Shown here: positions 1 to 10,350 of the stretch, one piece after another
How the letters are laid out: the number at the start of each line of letters is the position of its first letter
How positions within the stretch are numbered: position 1 is the first letter of the stretch
NCBI RefSeq assembly: GCF_032062135.1
Contig: NC_092858.1
Location: 129,120,548-129,184,547 of the forward strand
Reading direction: 5' to 3'
From: Pyxicephalus adspersus
Taxonomy: Eukaryota; Chordata; Amphibia; Anura; Pyxicephalidae
DNA length: 64,000 nt
Program-made: the position numbers and the translations under genes
The notes under the pieces: model-generated
Database searches by the model: none
Told to the model about the DNA's origin: nothing
What the model saw: the letters and a program-made list of their open reading frames with translations, nothing else

Positions 1-1
1 T

Positions 2-313
2 GCCCCAACTTTCTGGAATGGTCTTCCTCGTCCTATTCGGCTTGCTCCTACTTTCTGCTCATTTAAAAGAGCACTCAAAACCTTTTTTTTCAAATCTGCC
101 TTACTATCTTCTTTACCTTTTGAAACCATCACTACTTCCCACCACTACATATCTCCCATCCTATTGTTTGTAAATTCCCCCACCCACTAGATTGTAAGCT
201 CTTCGGGGCAGGGTCCTCTCCTCCTGTATCACTGTCATTGTATTAGTCTGTCATTTGCAACCCCTATTTAATGTACCGCCTTGCGTAATATGTTGGCACT
301 ATATAAATCCTGT

Positions 314-344
<31 letters not shown>

Positions 345-345
345 A
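2..345 (+). mobile_element. L2/CR1-type LINE, 3' end with ORF2 C-terminal remnant
   Basis: Frame 2 from base 2 reads APTF followed by WNGLPRPIRLAPT and then SFKRALKTFFF. This is the usual 'WNSLP..IR.A.S...FK..LKTHLF' ending of L2/CR1 reverse-transcriptase ORFs, and the frame closes at a stop near base 190. A 3' UTR follows (TAGATTGTAAGCTCTTCGGG onward), then the tail 'tatgttggcactatataaatcctgttt' and an (AAT)n microsatellite at about 318-345. The (AAT)n end is the 3' terminus typical of this LINE group. The element is cut by the window edge, so its 5' part is unknown. Other tails of the same family are at 33143, 33633, 43097 and 63099. The domain match is seen in the sequence; the L2 family name rests on recalled family consensus. 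Confidence 0.8.
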
Positions 346-1080
346 GTAACAGGATGGCGTGGGAGCCAATCCTGGAATGCTCCGGAGGCATAGAGGGATC
401 TGTGGCATAAAGGCTAATTTTACTTTAGGACTAAAATTACTATACGCTATTAAGCATACATCAGATGGTTGGACCTGACTGGCTTGTTTAAAGTGTTCTT
501 TAGTTTCTACAATCAACTGTTCAAATAATCTGAGAGAGGATTTTAACAGAACAATGACAAAACATTCTAGAAAAGCTGATAAGGAGGCACTGATGTTAGG
601 TAATACGCTAAGGGATGTATTCCTTAGATACTTTCTGTGTTGGCCCTCTGTTCATGGCAACCTTGGATTCTATGCTTCCCTGCTGAATTGCTGGCCTATC
701 AGGTTCTTCTAGTCTGCTTACATATTTGGGTTGATCTGCCATTCACAGAAAACAATCATTTTGTTGTTCTGATCTGCTTAAGCTACATTCTTATGAGAAA
801 CTGCCACACTAGCTGAATAATAGCTTTTGAAAATTGTGTTAAAAAAATAAAATACATCACAGGGAAAACCCTCTGGCTGTAAGATAGTTACTTCTGAAGT
901 CCATATAATATTTATTTACCAAAGATGAAGTAAAAATGGAGGTATGACCTGTAAAACCTTCTTTAACATGAAAAACCTAAAGTATCCTTTTCCTGTGTGA
1001 CTCTTTAGGTCACTAACACAATTTTACAGAAATATTGTCCCATTTCTAGCACAACATTGCTTCAGGTGTGTGTACACAAA
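346..1080. other. Unassigned intergenic sequence
   Basis: AT-rich single-copy-looking DNA. No ORF, repeat end or regulatory cluster could be recognised between the L2 tail and the Tc1 remnant. Confidence 0.5.
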
Positions 1081-1084
1081 ACTC

Positions 1085-1690
1085 TTCTAAGGATCTGCCA
1101 CAGCATTTTAATCATGTTGATGTCTAGATTTTGACTGGGCCAGTGGAAAACCCTGATTCTTTTCCCTTTTTGTCAGCCATTCTGTATTAGATTTGCAGGT
1201 GTACTTGGAATCATTGTCCTGTTGCTTGACCCAACTTCAGCCAAGCTTTAGCTGACGTACAAATGGCCTTACATTTCAATCTGGCATACTTTGTTATAGA
1301 GAAGTTTAGGGTCATCTCAGTGACTAAAAGGTGCGCTAAGGTCCTGTGGCTGCAAAACTCTTTTTTTTAACAAATTTAAGCTGATCTGCTATGTTCCTTT
1401 TAGAGAGGCAGGGTTTCTTCTGGTAACTCTTCCAAACAAGTAATGCTTGTTCAGTCACTATCTAATTGTACTGTCATAAACTTTACATAACATACACTTA
1501 ACATACGGTCTGTAGAGTTTGGAATGTAGCTCTTGGGTTTTTTTGCAATTTTTCTGAGCACTGCACAATCTAACCATGGGGTGAATTTTCTGGAATGTCC
1601 ACTCCTGGGAAGATTGGCAATTGTTTTGAATGTTTTCCACTCGTGAATAATATTTTGCAGATACCAAAATACTTGACTTTAAATTGTTTG
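1085..1690 (-). pseudogene. Tc1/mariner-like transposase remnant, frameshifted
   Basis: Two blocks of a Tc1-type transposase are readable on the minus strand in different frames. The N-terminal block runs from about 1642 down to 1530 and reads WKTFKTIA then NLPRSGHSRKFTPWL, matching the Tc1 'NLPRSGRPRKFTPRSD' linker between the two helix-turn-helix domains. The catalytic block at about 1224-1198 reads QQDNDSKYTCKS, matching 'QQDNDPKHTSKS' with the second Asp of the DDE triad. It continues into a degraded 'EWL...WP.QSPDLNP' region. Many frameshifts and stops show it is dead. A 110-codon open stretch at 1458-1790 is mostly an off-frame reading of the same gene. Terminal inverted repeats were not located. 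Confidence 0.8.
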
Positions 1691-1965
1691 AAAATGTCCT
1701 TCTAACCCTTTCAAGAATGATAGACAGCAACAATTGTTTCTCTAAAAACGCTGATGATGTCGTTCCTCTTGGTATTTCGTTAATACACAACTGAAAGTTT
1801 CAAGCAAACTTTTATACTACTGGGCACACTTTCCAATAAACAAAAATCATAGGCATTTGATTATCAGCACTTAGCTGCTACTTACTGTCTTAATTCTTAT
1901 CGAAGTGGTAAGGATTTCCTTATTTTTTTTTCACACATTGCTCCTCCATTTTGGCTTAGTTTTTG

Positions 1966-2345
1966 TTAAAGCAGAACTAAACTGAAAACCAAAAATTTAC
2001 ACTTACCTTTAATCCCACAGGTCCCTCGATGGTGCTGGTCCTTCCCGCGATCCGGTCCCACGTTGTTCTGGCATTCCTGCTCATCCTGGTGCTGAGGTAG
2101 CACTGAGCGCCACCATCTTCATTCTTCTCTTCCCTCTTCTTCGGTCTTCTTGGCACGTCACCTGATGGGAAGGCTCTGCGCTCCCATTCAGTCTTAATCA
2201 CTAAGGCGATCAAGGCTGAAAGAGGAGGTGCTTAAAGAAAAAGGGTGTTGCCATTAAAAAAAAATGAATAACATTTTTCTTTTACATATAAGGGTTGTCT
2301 ACCCTTTTTTGCAAAGTGAAAATGTTGAGTTTAGGTACGCATTAA
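1966..2345. mobile_element. TTAA-flanked nonautonomous DNA transposon
   Basis: The element is bounded by TTAA at 1966-1969 and 2342-2345. The ends are inverted: left TTAAAGCAGAACTAAAC, right (reverse complement) TTAATGCGTACCTAAAC. A TTAA target duplication points to piggyBac- or Kolobok-type transposition. Inside is a GC-richer block (CGCGATCCGGTCCCACG, CTTCTTCGG). No transposase is present. A related sequence lies at 36361-36890, sharing 'TTTAATCCC.CAG', 'GGGTTGTCTAC' and 'GTACGC'. The minus strand carries a perfect 5' splice-site consensus AAAGGTAAGT at 2001-2010. Confidence 0.65.
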
Positions 2346-2389
2346 ATAAATGATGTTTTAAACTCAAAATTTCTTTGAAACATGGGAAA

Positions 2390-2690
2390 GCTTTATTGCT
2401 ACACTTAACACAGCCAAGACAAAATTGTACAACTGTTTTCGCCAAACCACATGGTTTCTTGAAAGAGGAATGCATTCCTTAGGTCCAATGCTTATCTAGT
2501 TAAATTGTGAGCATGATATGTATTATGTTTGATCCTCATATCAATTTTGTAGATTTCTTCTTGCTCAAATATGCATGATATACCACTTTTGTTGAAAATT
2601 TTACACTCAAGATCTGTCATTATCTCGAGAATTGTTTGTATTTATGTTTGCTACTGTTTAATGTTAATAAAAAGATTTTGAAAAAAATAA
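2390..2690 (+). mobile_element. Possible LINE 3' UTR ending in an A-rich tail
   Basis: The stretch ends in 'GTTAATAAAAAGATTTTG' followed by an A-rich run, which resembles the polyadenylated 3' end of L1/Tx1-type LINEs. No coding part is attached. The alternative is unique sequence with a chance AATAAA and A-run. Confidence 0.3.
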
Positions 2691-2746
2691 ATCATGACTG
2701 GTATAATGAAATTGAAATTGTGCCTAATTTTAGGACCTGCTAAGGA

Positions 2747-2798
2747 CTGATGAAAGTGTATCCTCTCCAGCCTTGGAGAGCTTTAATACATCAGGTCC
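2747..2798. repeat. Half copy of foldback MITE (GGGCCTGATT family)
   Basis: The sequence 'CTGATGAAAGTGTATCCTCT' then 'CCAGCCTTGGAGAGC' and 'CATCAGGTCC' is one arm of the foldback family that is complete at 6225, 54818, 61681 and 62139. The other arm is missing here. Confidence 0.7.
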
Positions 2799-3159
2799 AT
2801 TGCTGTTAAATAATTATGTGTTTTTGCACCAGGGTTTGAAGATCCTAAGCGTTTTGATTGGTGGACTCAATAGGATTCAATAGGATTAGAAATATAGTTA
2901 CACTAAATGGAGTACACTCTTTCGATTTTATTCCTGCTACCCACGAGGCCAGATCTTCCAAATTTTTCCAGAATTTGCAAATCAGGAACTATATACAAAG
3001 CACTTTAAAGTACACCTAATCTCCTCTGAGCTTAAGCCCCAGGAGCAGGTATCTGTTAGAAACCCCTTGGGTAAGGGAGTTCTGGTATTGGTTTGCAAAT
3101 CCATACTTTTTGTGGGTTCCTCCCACCCACTTTCATATGTCTCTCATTGGGAGGTGGAT

Positions 3160-3553
3160 ATTTGGACGCACTCTGGATGAGTAGCAATGGCAAAAGATAT
3201 GGGAAACTGTTGCACATGGTACCCCTAATGTATCACCTCATGAGGCTAATTACAAACGCCTTCTACGCTGGTACATGGTTCCCACTAGGTTGGCCACTTA
3301 CCGCCCTGGCTGCTCAGGTGCCTGTGTCCGCGGATGTGGTATGCCAGGCACTCTCCACCATATATGGTGGCAGTGCTCTAAAATTAAAAGATTTTGGACA
3401 GGCGTATACCAGCTGGTCTACACTGTCTTGGGTAAGGGTAACCGTAAGGACCTGTACGAAGCACTTCTGCGCCCTCAGAATATCCTTAAACACCAATTTA
3501 GATTCATTACGTTGATATTCACAGCCACACAGCAGACACTAAGGAAAGCATAG
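3160..3553 (+). pseudogene. Tx1/L1-like LINE ORF2 C-terminal fragment
   Basis: In the frame that ends at 3553 the translation contains WQKIWETVAHGT, then YKRLLRWYMVPTRLATY, then CVRGCGMPGTLHHIWWQC. The last is an exact CX3CX7HX4C motif, the C-terminal cysteine domain of L1-clade ORF2 proteins, followed by KIKRFW. One stop codon interrupts the frame at about 3180, upstream of the intact stretch. This is the dead tail of an endonuclease/reverse-transcriptase polyprotein. The 3' flank to about 3960 is probably its UTR. The ORF from 3093 to 3515 in another frame is a shadow of this one. Confidence 0.85.
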
Positions 3554-3960
3554 TGGTCTGGTACTCCTACCGTGGCGCAGGTGAGGAGGAAGGTAATGTG
3601 GTACCTGGTTAATGAAAATATGATTGCCTGAATTCAGGACTGCATACCGGTTTTACGACCTGGGACATGGATTGAGAGCTGTTTACCGGGAGACTTTGAT
3701 ATCTTTCTACTTGCTCTGTAACCCCAATTTCTTGGGTCCTTCCCCACCACCTGCATCCCCTACAGGATACTAGGGCATGTTACCGCTTGAATTGCGGCCT
3801 TCCATTCCCCCTCCCTTTTCCCTATCCTCCTATGTCTGTCTTGTCCTGGCGTGTCTTATGGCTTATTTATTACGTTGTTTTATTTTTATGTGATGGCCTG
3901 TAATGCGTCTCACTGTGCCATCCTGGGCTGGCTCTTTACAATGGACTGAAATCCTAATGG
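3554..3960 (+). mobile_element. Probable 3' UTR of the Tx1/L1-like LINE
   Basis: Pyrimidine-rich, non-coding sequence (CCTTCCCCACCACC, CCCCTCCCTTTTCCC) directly downstream of the ORF2 fragment. The boundary at about 3960 is a guess, because no poly(A) tail or target duplication was identified. Confidence 0.45.
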
Positions 3961-4574
3961 CACTAGTTAGCCCGCAGAGACTTTCTCATTTTATATTGAG
4001 CAGTGAGATGTCCAGGTAATTCTATATTATGTTTTTTCTTCTTTTCATATGCTTTACACCATTGTGTAGATGGTTTACATGTTTAACTTTATCCCCTTGT
4101 TTGTTTGTTGTTATTATTTGGAAAATCTTTCTCAAAAAAAATCTATTGAAACAGAATTTTTTTGAATTGTCCTATTCCAAAATATTATGGTTTGATATTC
4201 CCAAGAAAAATAGATCTTGCAAAGATGGTTATTATGTTTTAGTTTTGTTATCTGCTTTAAGTTAACATTCTGTTTTTATTCTTTGATATATGTTACAACT
4301 TCCTTTATCTGTACCAGGTCAGCCTGTGAACTTTCTGTTCAAATGCAAACTTCAAAAGCTTTCTTGTCACAGAGTAACAGTGTCATAGCTTCCCAAGAGA
4401 TAAAGTGCTTGTGTTCTGATAATCATAAAGAAAAGACTATTATTTTCTTCTTCATAACTCTGACAAATAACATCACAGGCAAATATGTCATCTTAACCTA
4501 CACTCATTTCCATTATATGACGACCACAATGAAGACAGTATGTCTTCAGTTTTGTTTAAAGTATAATCTGTGTT
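3961..4574. other. Unassigned AT-rich intergenic sequence
   Basis: The ORFs of 78 and 125 codons here are low-complexity Phe/Leu/Cys-rich readings of T-rich DNA and match no family I recognise. Nothing else is visible. Confidence 0.5.
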
Positions 4575-4854
4575 GTCCAAAGTGCTGTCCATAGTCATGT
4601 TACTAGTTGTCCCTCAAAGGAGCTCACAAACTAATGTCCCTACCATAGTCATATGTCTTTATTACAGTCTAAGGTCAATTTCAGGAGGAAGCCAATTAAC
4701 CTAACTGCATGTTTTTGGAACATGGAAGGAAACCCAAGCAAACACAGGGAGAACCTGCAAAATCAATGCAGATAGTGTAATGGCTGAGAATCTAACCTCG
4801 GACCCAGCACTGAAAAGGTGAGAGTGCTAACCTCCGAGCCACCATGTTGCCCAG
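4575..4854 (-). mobile_element. V-SINE-like tRNA-derived SINE
   Basis: This is the minus-orientation counterpart of the complete copy at 9374-9700. On the plus strand it reads GTCCATAGTCATG, then TTGTCCCTCAAAGGAGCTCA, then AACTGCATGTTTTTGG (the conserved central domain), then GTGAGAGTGCTAACCTCCGA (complement of the tRNA-like head). It is diverged but nearly full length. Confidence 0.75.
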
Positions 4855-4900
4855 TTATGGTACCATTATCCCTCCCCCCTGTAGTCCTGCAGCTTCCTGG

Positions 4901-5106
4901 TATTAATTATTACACAGTGTTTATATAGCGCCATCATGTTAGGCAGCGCTGTACAAAGTCCATAGTTTTGTCACTAACTGTCCCTCAAAGGAGCTCACAA
5001 TCTAATGTCCCTACCATACTCATATGTCATCAATGTAGTCTAAGGTCAATTTTTGTAGGGAAGCCAACAACCTCACTGCATGTTTTTGGGTTGTGGGAGG
5101 AAACCT
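4901..5106 (-). mobile_element. V-SINE-like SINE, 5'-truncated
   Basis: The copy begins with the tail 'ATTACACAGTGTTTATATAGC' complement, passes through TTGTCCCTCAAAGGAGCTCA and GCATGTTTTTGGG, and stops abruptly after GTGGGAGGAAACC at about 5106. The tRNA-like head is missing. It lies about 50 bases from the previous copy in the same orientation. Confidence 0.75.
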
Positions 5107-6224
5107 GTTGTGTTTAACTTGCTGCTGTCTGTGCTTCATCAGCTTTGTGAGGTCTCCAGCTTGTGTGTCTCCTGTTGTGGTCTTATGGGTAAGGTTGTGG
5201 TCTGCGCGTGTATTCATCTGGTGATGCACTCTGCACTGTTTAGGCTAATTGAGCTTCTTATTTTGTCCTGGATGACTTTGCGTCACCTACCCATCATTAG
5301 CAAGCTGATATGTCTCCTGCCCTGTCCTCTGCCTTGAACGTAGCCTCTTGATCCCTGACCTCTCCCTAGAACTTGACTATCCTTGTCTGTCACTTGATTG
5401 GAGCTTGATGGGATCTCAGCCTGAGCAGCCAGTATTGGCCTGCCCCTGGTGGGGTGACCCCCAAAGGTTGCAACCAATAGTTTATTTATAGTAATTTAGT
5501 CTGGATGATAATAAGGCGACCAGTCTGATATCTCCTGTGGGATGCTCTGACAAAGACCCAGTGTTACTCATATTTATTGGGTGATCATGTGCTACCTGCC
5601 AGTGCTGGGTTGTAATACTAGAATGAATAGGCTGTATACCAAGCCTTTTTCTTATTTCCAAGTGTAGTTTATTTTTAAACACGGACTCTGGGGTTTTATG
5701 AAAGTATTTACCTTAAGCAAATATGTGCTTTGCCAATACAGTGCAGAGCAACAGGCTGTATGCCAGGCTCCCAGCACCACAGTCATCTTTTCTTCATACC
5801 CCAGCCACTTAGCCAATTGCAAGGAAAAAATGAGAAGCCTAGTTCTAGTAGGGGCATTTGACACGCTCTCTTCCCTCATGTGAAAATGTTGTTGGTTTCT
5901 GATTAACACCAGGGGCAGGAATTCCTCAGCCATGGGTAAGCTCTCACTGTTAAAGATTATACAGGACTGTCTTTCCTTGTTCTCAGAAACTAAATGAAGT
6001 GGAAGGAAAGATTTGATGCGTATGTACTTCTGGAAATGAGAGGCTTTAAAGTTAGGTTTAACCTACTAATATTTTGCCTTCTTGCTTCCCCTGCCCCCTC
6101 GTTATTACCATGGTAATGATCCTTTTTAATAAAACCTTTCCTTTTTCGCTACATACCTTATTTGTGATCCAGTAAGACCAGCAATTTTCAAAAAAAGTTG
6201 CATGAATTGTTAAAATAAATACAT
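5107..6224. other. Unassigned; partly repeat-like
   Basis: 5107-5480 has alternating C/T-rich phrases (CCTGACCTCTCCCTAGAACT, GGTGGGGTGACCCCC) reminiscent of frog interspersed repeats of uncertain class. 5480-6224 shows no feature except a palindrome, ATTACCATGGTAAT, at about 6104-6117. The short ORFs are not recognisable. Confidence 0.4.
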
Positions 6225-6437
6225 AGGGTCTGATTTTTCAAAGCTCTTCAAATCTGGAGAAGATAGACTATCATGTGAAAACCTGGCTTATTAGGCAACC
6301 CTGGAATGGATCTCGTGTAAACTAATAGCAAATGATTTTTAAGAAAACGATTTCAGGTTTGCTGGATCACTCAGGTTTTCCCATGACAATGCCAGTCTAT
6401 CTTTTCCAATCTTGAAGAGCTTTAATAAATCAGGCCC
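6225..6437. repeat. Foldback MITE (GGGCCTGATT family)
   Basis: The two ends are inverted: left GGGTCTGATTT...AAAGCTCTTCAA, right TTGAAGAGCTTTAATAAATC then AGGCCC. The body carries the family landmarks 'CTGGAATGGATCTC' and 'TTTGCTGGATCACTCAGG'. About 210 bp, diverged, no coding capacity. Confidence 0.8.
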
Positions 6438-6647
6438 ACAATGTGATGATTTGAGAATCATTTAAACACTATATATTCAGTTGGAAATAGTACAAAAACA
6501 ACCTATCAAATGTTAAAATAAAAAGCATTTTGTTGCTTTATAAAAATATTTTCCAACATTTAAAACACATCTCCAGTTGGTACAGGGGAAAATTTAAAAA
6601 CATTGTGCTGTGTTTAAAAAAACAACACCTATTGGAGTATCTTAGAA

Positions 6648-6878
6648 CAGTGGTCGCCAACCTTTTTGGACCTACGGACCAGTAATTGCACTGACTCTGG
6701 ACTGCGCATGTGCGGGGAGCCATGTGTCACTCAAAGGGGAAGAAATTTCCCCCAGAGTGAAGTTATAATGACAGAACCCACACACCGCCTTAAGCCTACA
6801 ATCTGTATGGGAGATATGGTCCACGGCTCTGGCCAGTGCCAAAATTTTCTAACAGACCACTGGTGGTGGTGACTGCTG
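6648..6878. mobile_element. hAT-type MITE with 8-bp target duplication
   Basis: The 231-bp element starts CAGTGGTCGCCAACC and ends GGTGGTGACTGCTG, which are imperfect inverted termini of hAT type. It is flanked on both sides by the identical octamer TCTTAGAA (6640-6647 and 6879-6886). An 8-bp duplication is diagnostic of the hAT superfamily. It has no transposase. The short ORFs inside have no significance. Confidence 0.92.
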
Positions 6879-6886
6879 TCTTAGAA

Positions 6887-7485
6887 CAAATCAGGTTTAT
6901 TGGCAATGGTTCCGTAATTTTATTAGGTATCAAAAAAGCATCACGAGTATGCTAGGCCTTTCAAAAGTTAAGATGAGGTGTACACCATTCTGCATGGGCA
7001 AAAAGCCTATGGAGTGCATCAGTGCACATGTCATAGGTAGATTCACCATCAGTGAAAACTATTACTGCTGAATACTATTTGTAGGTTTTGGAAAAACAAA
7101 TGCTGCGAAGGTTTTGCCTATTTTGGTAGGACAATTGTCAGACTGCATTCTGCACATATTAAAGCATGACTCTGCAGTAAATGGATCAAAGGGTTAAATT
7201 GGTCTGCCTGTAGTCAAGACCTGCCACTCACTGAAAACTTTTGACTCATTACAAAAACAAAACTATGACAAAGAAGAACCAAGTGGTTGAACATCTAAAA
7301 TTCTATATCAGGAAAAGGGAATAGGAGAACAGAAATTGGTTTGTTGATTAAAAAAGAAATTAAATAACACAATGGTAAACATGTATCTGTCCCAACAATT
7401 TCCGTAAAGTATTATGGAAAGCAAATTCAAAATCAAGGAATATTTTAAAAACATTATTTCTCAGTTGCTTCATTGAATGCATTTG
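6887..7485. other. Unassigned intergenic sequence
   Basis: AT-rich DNA without ORFs or recognisable repeats. Confidence 0.5.
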
Positions 7486-7621
7486 GGTTGATTTGCTAAA
7501 GGAAAATACGGCTGTTTTCATAGCAAAGTGAATTATCCCCTTGCAGGAGATATTTCACTTAGCTTGGTAAATAAGATGAAGCTCTGCTCACTTCAACTAT
7601 CCAAATGTGTGTATGTATGTG

Positions 7622-7660
<39 letters not shown>

Positions 7661-7827
7661 AGGGGGGGGGGGAATAATATTAGTTTTTTTTTTTTTTAGA
7701 TTTCCTTTTATGTAACTGAGTATTATTTGCAATGTGAACTAATACCACATTCACTAAGGTAAGTCGGTGATCCCTTCCAAGGTGATAATTCATCCTGGTA
7801 AATAAAATTCCTTCAGTGAATCAGCCT
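7486..7827. repeat. MITE-like element carrying a TG microsatellite
   Basis: The left end GTTGATTTGCTAAAGGAA and the reverse complement of the right end GGCTGATTCACTGAAGGAA are similar inverted termini. The body has 'AGCAAAGTGAATTATC' and 'AAATAAGATGAAGCTCTGCT'. A (TG)n run sits in the middle. Boundaries and class are inferred. Confidence 0.5.
7606..7659. repeat. (TG)n microsatellite
   Basis: Alternating TG with a few interruptions (TATG, TGCG), followed by a G-run and, at 7684-7698, a T-run. Confidence 0.95.
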
Positions 7828-9373
7828 TGTTGTCTTTTAAGTAAATATATTTTAATACTTTTATTTACATTTTACACAGCACTCATTTTTTTCTTCCCAT
7901 TGGTATTAGAATGACTCTATTGTCAGATTGGCATTTTGTATGTTTCCTTTCTAACACTCTCTGTTAAAAATATCTACAAGTGTAAACATACAGTCTAATT
8001 CTTTCATAGATTAAACATTTCATCCATAATAAATGACCATACGCTTATTACAAAAGTCAATACCTATCTATTTTTTGCACAGCTGGGTAGGGAAGAATTA
8101 ATTTTGTTTGTTTAAAAGTTTGGGCAGAATGTTTTTATTATGTAAGCGTTTTTTTTTTTTGGCATTTTGACAAAATGGCTTCCAACGTTATTTTTCTCTA
8201 ATGCAATAGCTACACAAAATTGAGTCCCTGCCAATTTTGAGTCCTACTAAGGGAAGGAGGAAGAAAATGAATGTATAAATGCGGTATTTGGTACTTAGAG
8301 GTTTTTTCCTGTATTTTTGCATATTTTGATAAATGGAATGTTCAATTAGAAAGCTGCCATAAATGTCTTTTTTTTTTTAAATGTTTCCCTGCTTATATAT
8401 CAAGTATACCAGTAGAGAGTAAAAGTAGTAGTGCATGTGTATACATTTAAAGGCTACCATATTACCTTGGAGTCCTAAAACCACGGGTGCTCTTGTATTG
8501 AAATATTGAATTGCATTCTCCTGACCTTTAGCACCTCAATTTTGCTCATAATAGGAAGCCTGGGGCTTTATGGTTATGAATGGGCAGATGGAGCAGGAGG
8601 AAGGGATGGTTCAGGTTTAACTGTACAGCAGCCCAGAAGTACAGCTAATGGTGGCTATTTCTGGCTACTTCGTAATTTTTTACCTGAAAGAAGACCCACT
8701 AAATAAAGGGACCTTCTTGAGATGCAAAAAGGTAAGTAAATTATGCCTCAGCTTTAACATTAAAGTTAGTATTGTTTTTAACAAGACAAATTAAAAAATA
8801 AAATGTTACCTTTTTTTTTACTGCATAACAGTAAAACACTGGTCAAATTGTTTTTATGTATATTTGTCTACAGATTACATAGATAAATAAATAAAATATT
8901 TTTTTTACAAAACAATATTGCCAAAATATAGCTTAGTTTTCCCCATAAAATATTCATGCATTACTTTGTTATGTACATTAATGACAAAGTTAATACCAAA
9001 AAAACATTCCCATAGTGGAAATGTAAAAATTACATTGGTTTTTAGAGGCAAAAGGGTATGGGAGCTGATGTAATTTATATTTAATCATAATTTGTAGCAT
9101 ATTTCCTCACAACATTTGGACATACGCTGTGTCTCAAATGCTTTGACCTTCCTGATAATTGTCCTTTACCAGGAACTATGGATGTAGTTGGTCCAGTGGT
9201 ATTCATGGTAGATGAACTTGATGAACTCTGTACTAGGTGAGCATTTGTTAAACACATGCAGGAACTGCCAGATCATTTTACTGACTGCATTTTACTGATG
9301 CAATTGTTTTAAGATTACCCACCTATATGTAAAAACATAAATATATATGTATACATGATTACACCTATATATA
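7828..9373. other. Unassigned, with poly-T runs
   Basis: Mostly AT-rich, with T-runs at 8150, 8370 and 8811. An open frame at 8506-8706 is followed at 8728-8737 by the donor-like AAAGGTAAGT, but it resembles the splice-site-bearing repeat at 2001 more than a gene. No exon could be supported. Confidence 0.4.
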
Positions 9374-9700
9374 CAGGGTGGTTCAGAGGTTAGCACTTTG
9401 GTCTTTGCAGTTCTAGTTCCAGGTTCAAATCATGGCCAGGACACTATCTGCATGGAGTTTGCATGTTCTCCCCATGTTTGTGTAGGTTTCCTCCCACATT
9501 CCAAAAACATGCAGTTAGGTTAATTGGCTTCCCCCCAAAATTTCAACCTTAGACTGTATTTAAAGGCATTTGACTATGGTCGGGATATTAGATTGTGAGC
9601 CCCTTTGAGGGACAACTACTGACATGACTATGGACTTTGTAAATTGCTGAGTAATATGTCAGCGCTATATAAATAATGTGTAGTAACAGTAATAATGATG
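9374..9700 (+). mobile_element. V-SINE-like tRNA-derived SINE, near full length
   Basis: A pol III promoter is visible: A box TGGTTCAGAGG at 9379-9389 and B box GGTTCAAATC at 9422-9431, 43 bases apart start to start. A conserved central domain follows (GGAGTTTGCATGTTCTCCCC, then GGTTTCCTCCCACATTCC and AAAAACATGCAGTTAGG), as described for V-SINEs. The 3' tail 'AGTAATATGTCAGCGCTATA' then AATAATGTG matches the L2 tails in this window. The copy is moderately diverged. The superfamily assignment rests on recalled consensus. Confidence 0.85.
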
Positions 9701-10009
9701 TTTACATGGTTTTTTTGCACTATAGAGAATGTAAGTAATCTGTTAGATTGGATCATTTATATTTTGTTTTTACATCTTTACAGGAGAGATGAAGTTGCCA
9801 TGGGAAGGTGTTTGTTATGTGCCAAAACAGGTTACATGTGTTTTATGTGCTGCTCTTGTCATTAATGGGGCCTTTAAAGTGCATCGACAAATTTAAAAAT
9901 GCTCATGTACTTTTTCAGACAACACATATTTTTGCAATGGCAAACCTGTGCACTTGTGGTATTGTGTTAAATGATGCCGCTCGTTATTGGTTATTGTGGC
10001 AGCAACAAT
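9701..10009. other. Unassigned intergenic sequence
   Basis: No recognisable element. The 67-codon ORF at 9808 is not similar to anything I know. Confidence 0.45.
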
Positions 10010-10350
10010 AAGCCTTCACTTCACTCATTACATTGACAGCAAGAACACCCCCTCCACACTCTATGGGTGACTATAGCAGCAATTTTCAACTCTCGTACCT
10101 TGTCATAGGTGACAGTGACATCAATAATACCCCCCCGGAACACTTTTTCCAGCGGCAACAATAACTTCCCACCAACAACACCACAAACTTAAATAATAAC
10201 CCCCTCCCTCTGTCTCATTCATTTGTAATCACAGTGGCACCATTAACAAACTGCTTTCCCCATTTCATTGTTAATGACAGTGGCAATAGTAATGAAGCAC
10301 TGTAATAACCCCCATTCTCTAGTGGCATTTGCATCAGTTCTTTTCCCTTT
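10010..10350. repeat. Degenerate minisatellite
   Basis: A phrase close to 'TGACAGTGGCAACAATAACCCCC' recurs at least five times with heavy divergence: TTGACAGCAAGAACACCCCC, GTGACAGTGACATCAATAAT, GCGGCAACAATAACTTCCC, TCACAGTGGCACCATTAAC, TGACAGTGGCAATAGTAATG. The unit spacing is roughly 70-90 bases. No coding role. Confidence 0.6.

Noticed and set aside
3093..3515. 140-codon plus-strand ORF
   Set aside because: A shadow frame of the Tx1/L1 ORF2 fragment, which reads in the frame ending at 3553 with the cysteine motif.
8506..8740. ORF followed by AAAGGTAAGT as a possible first exon
   Set aside because: The frame stops at 8704, before the donor, and the donor phrase resembles that in the repeat at 2001.
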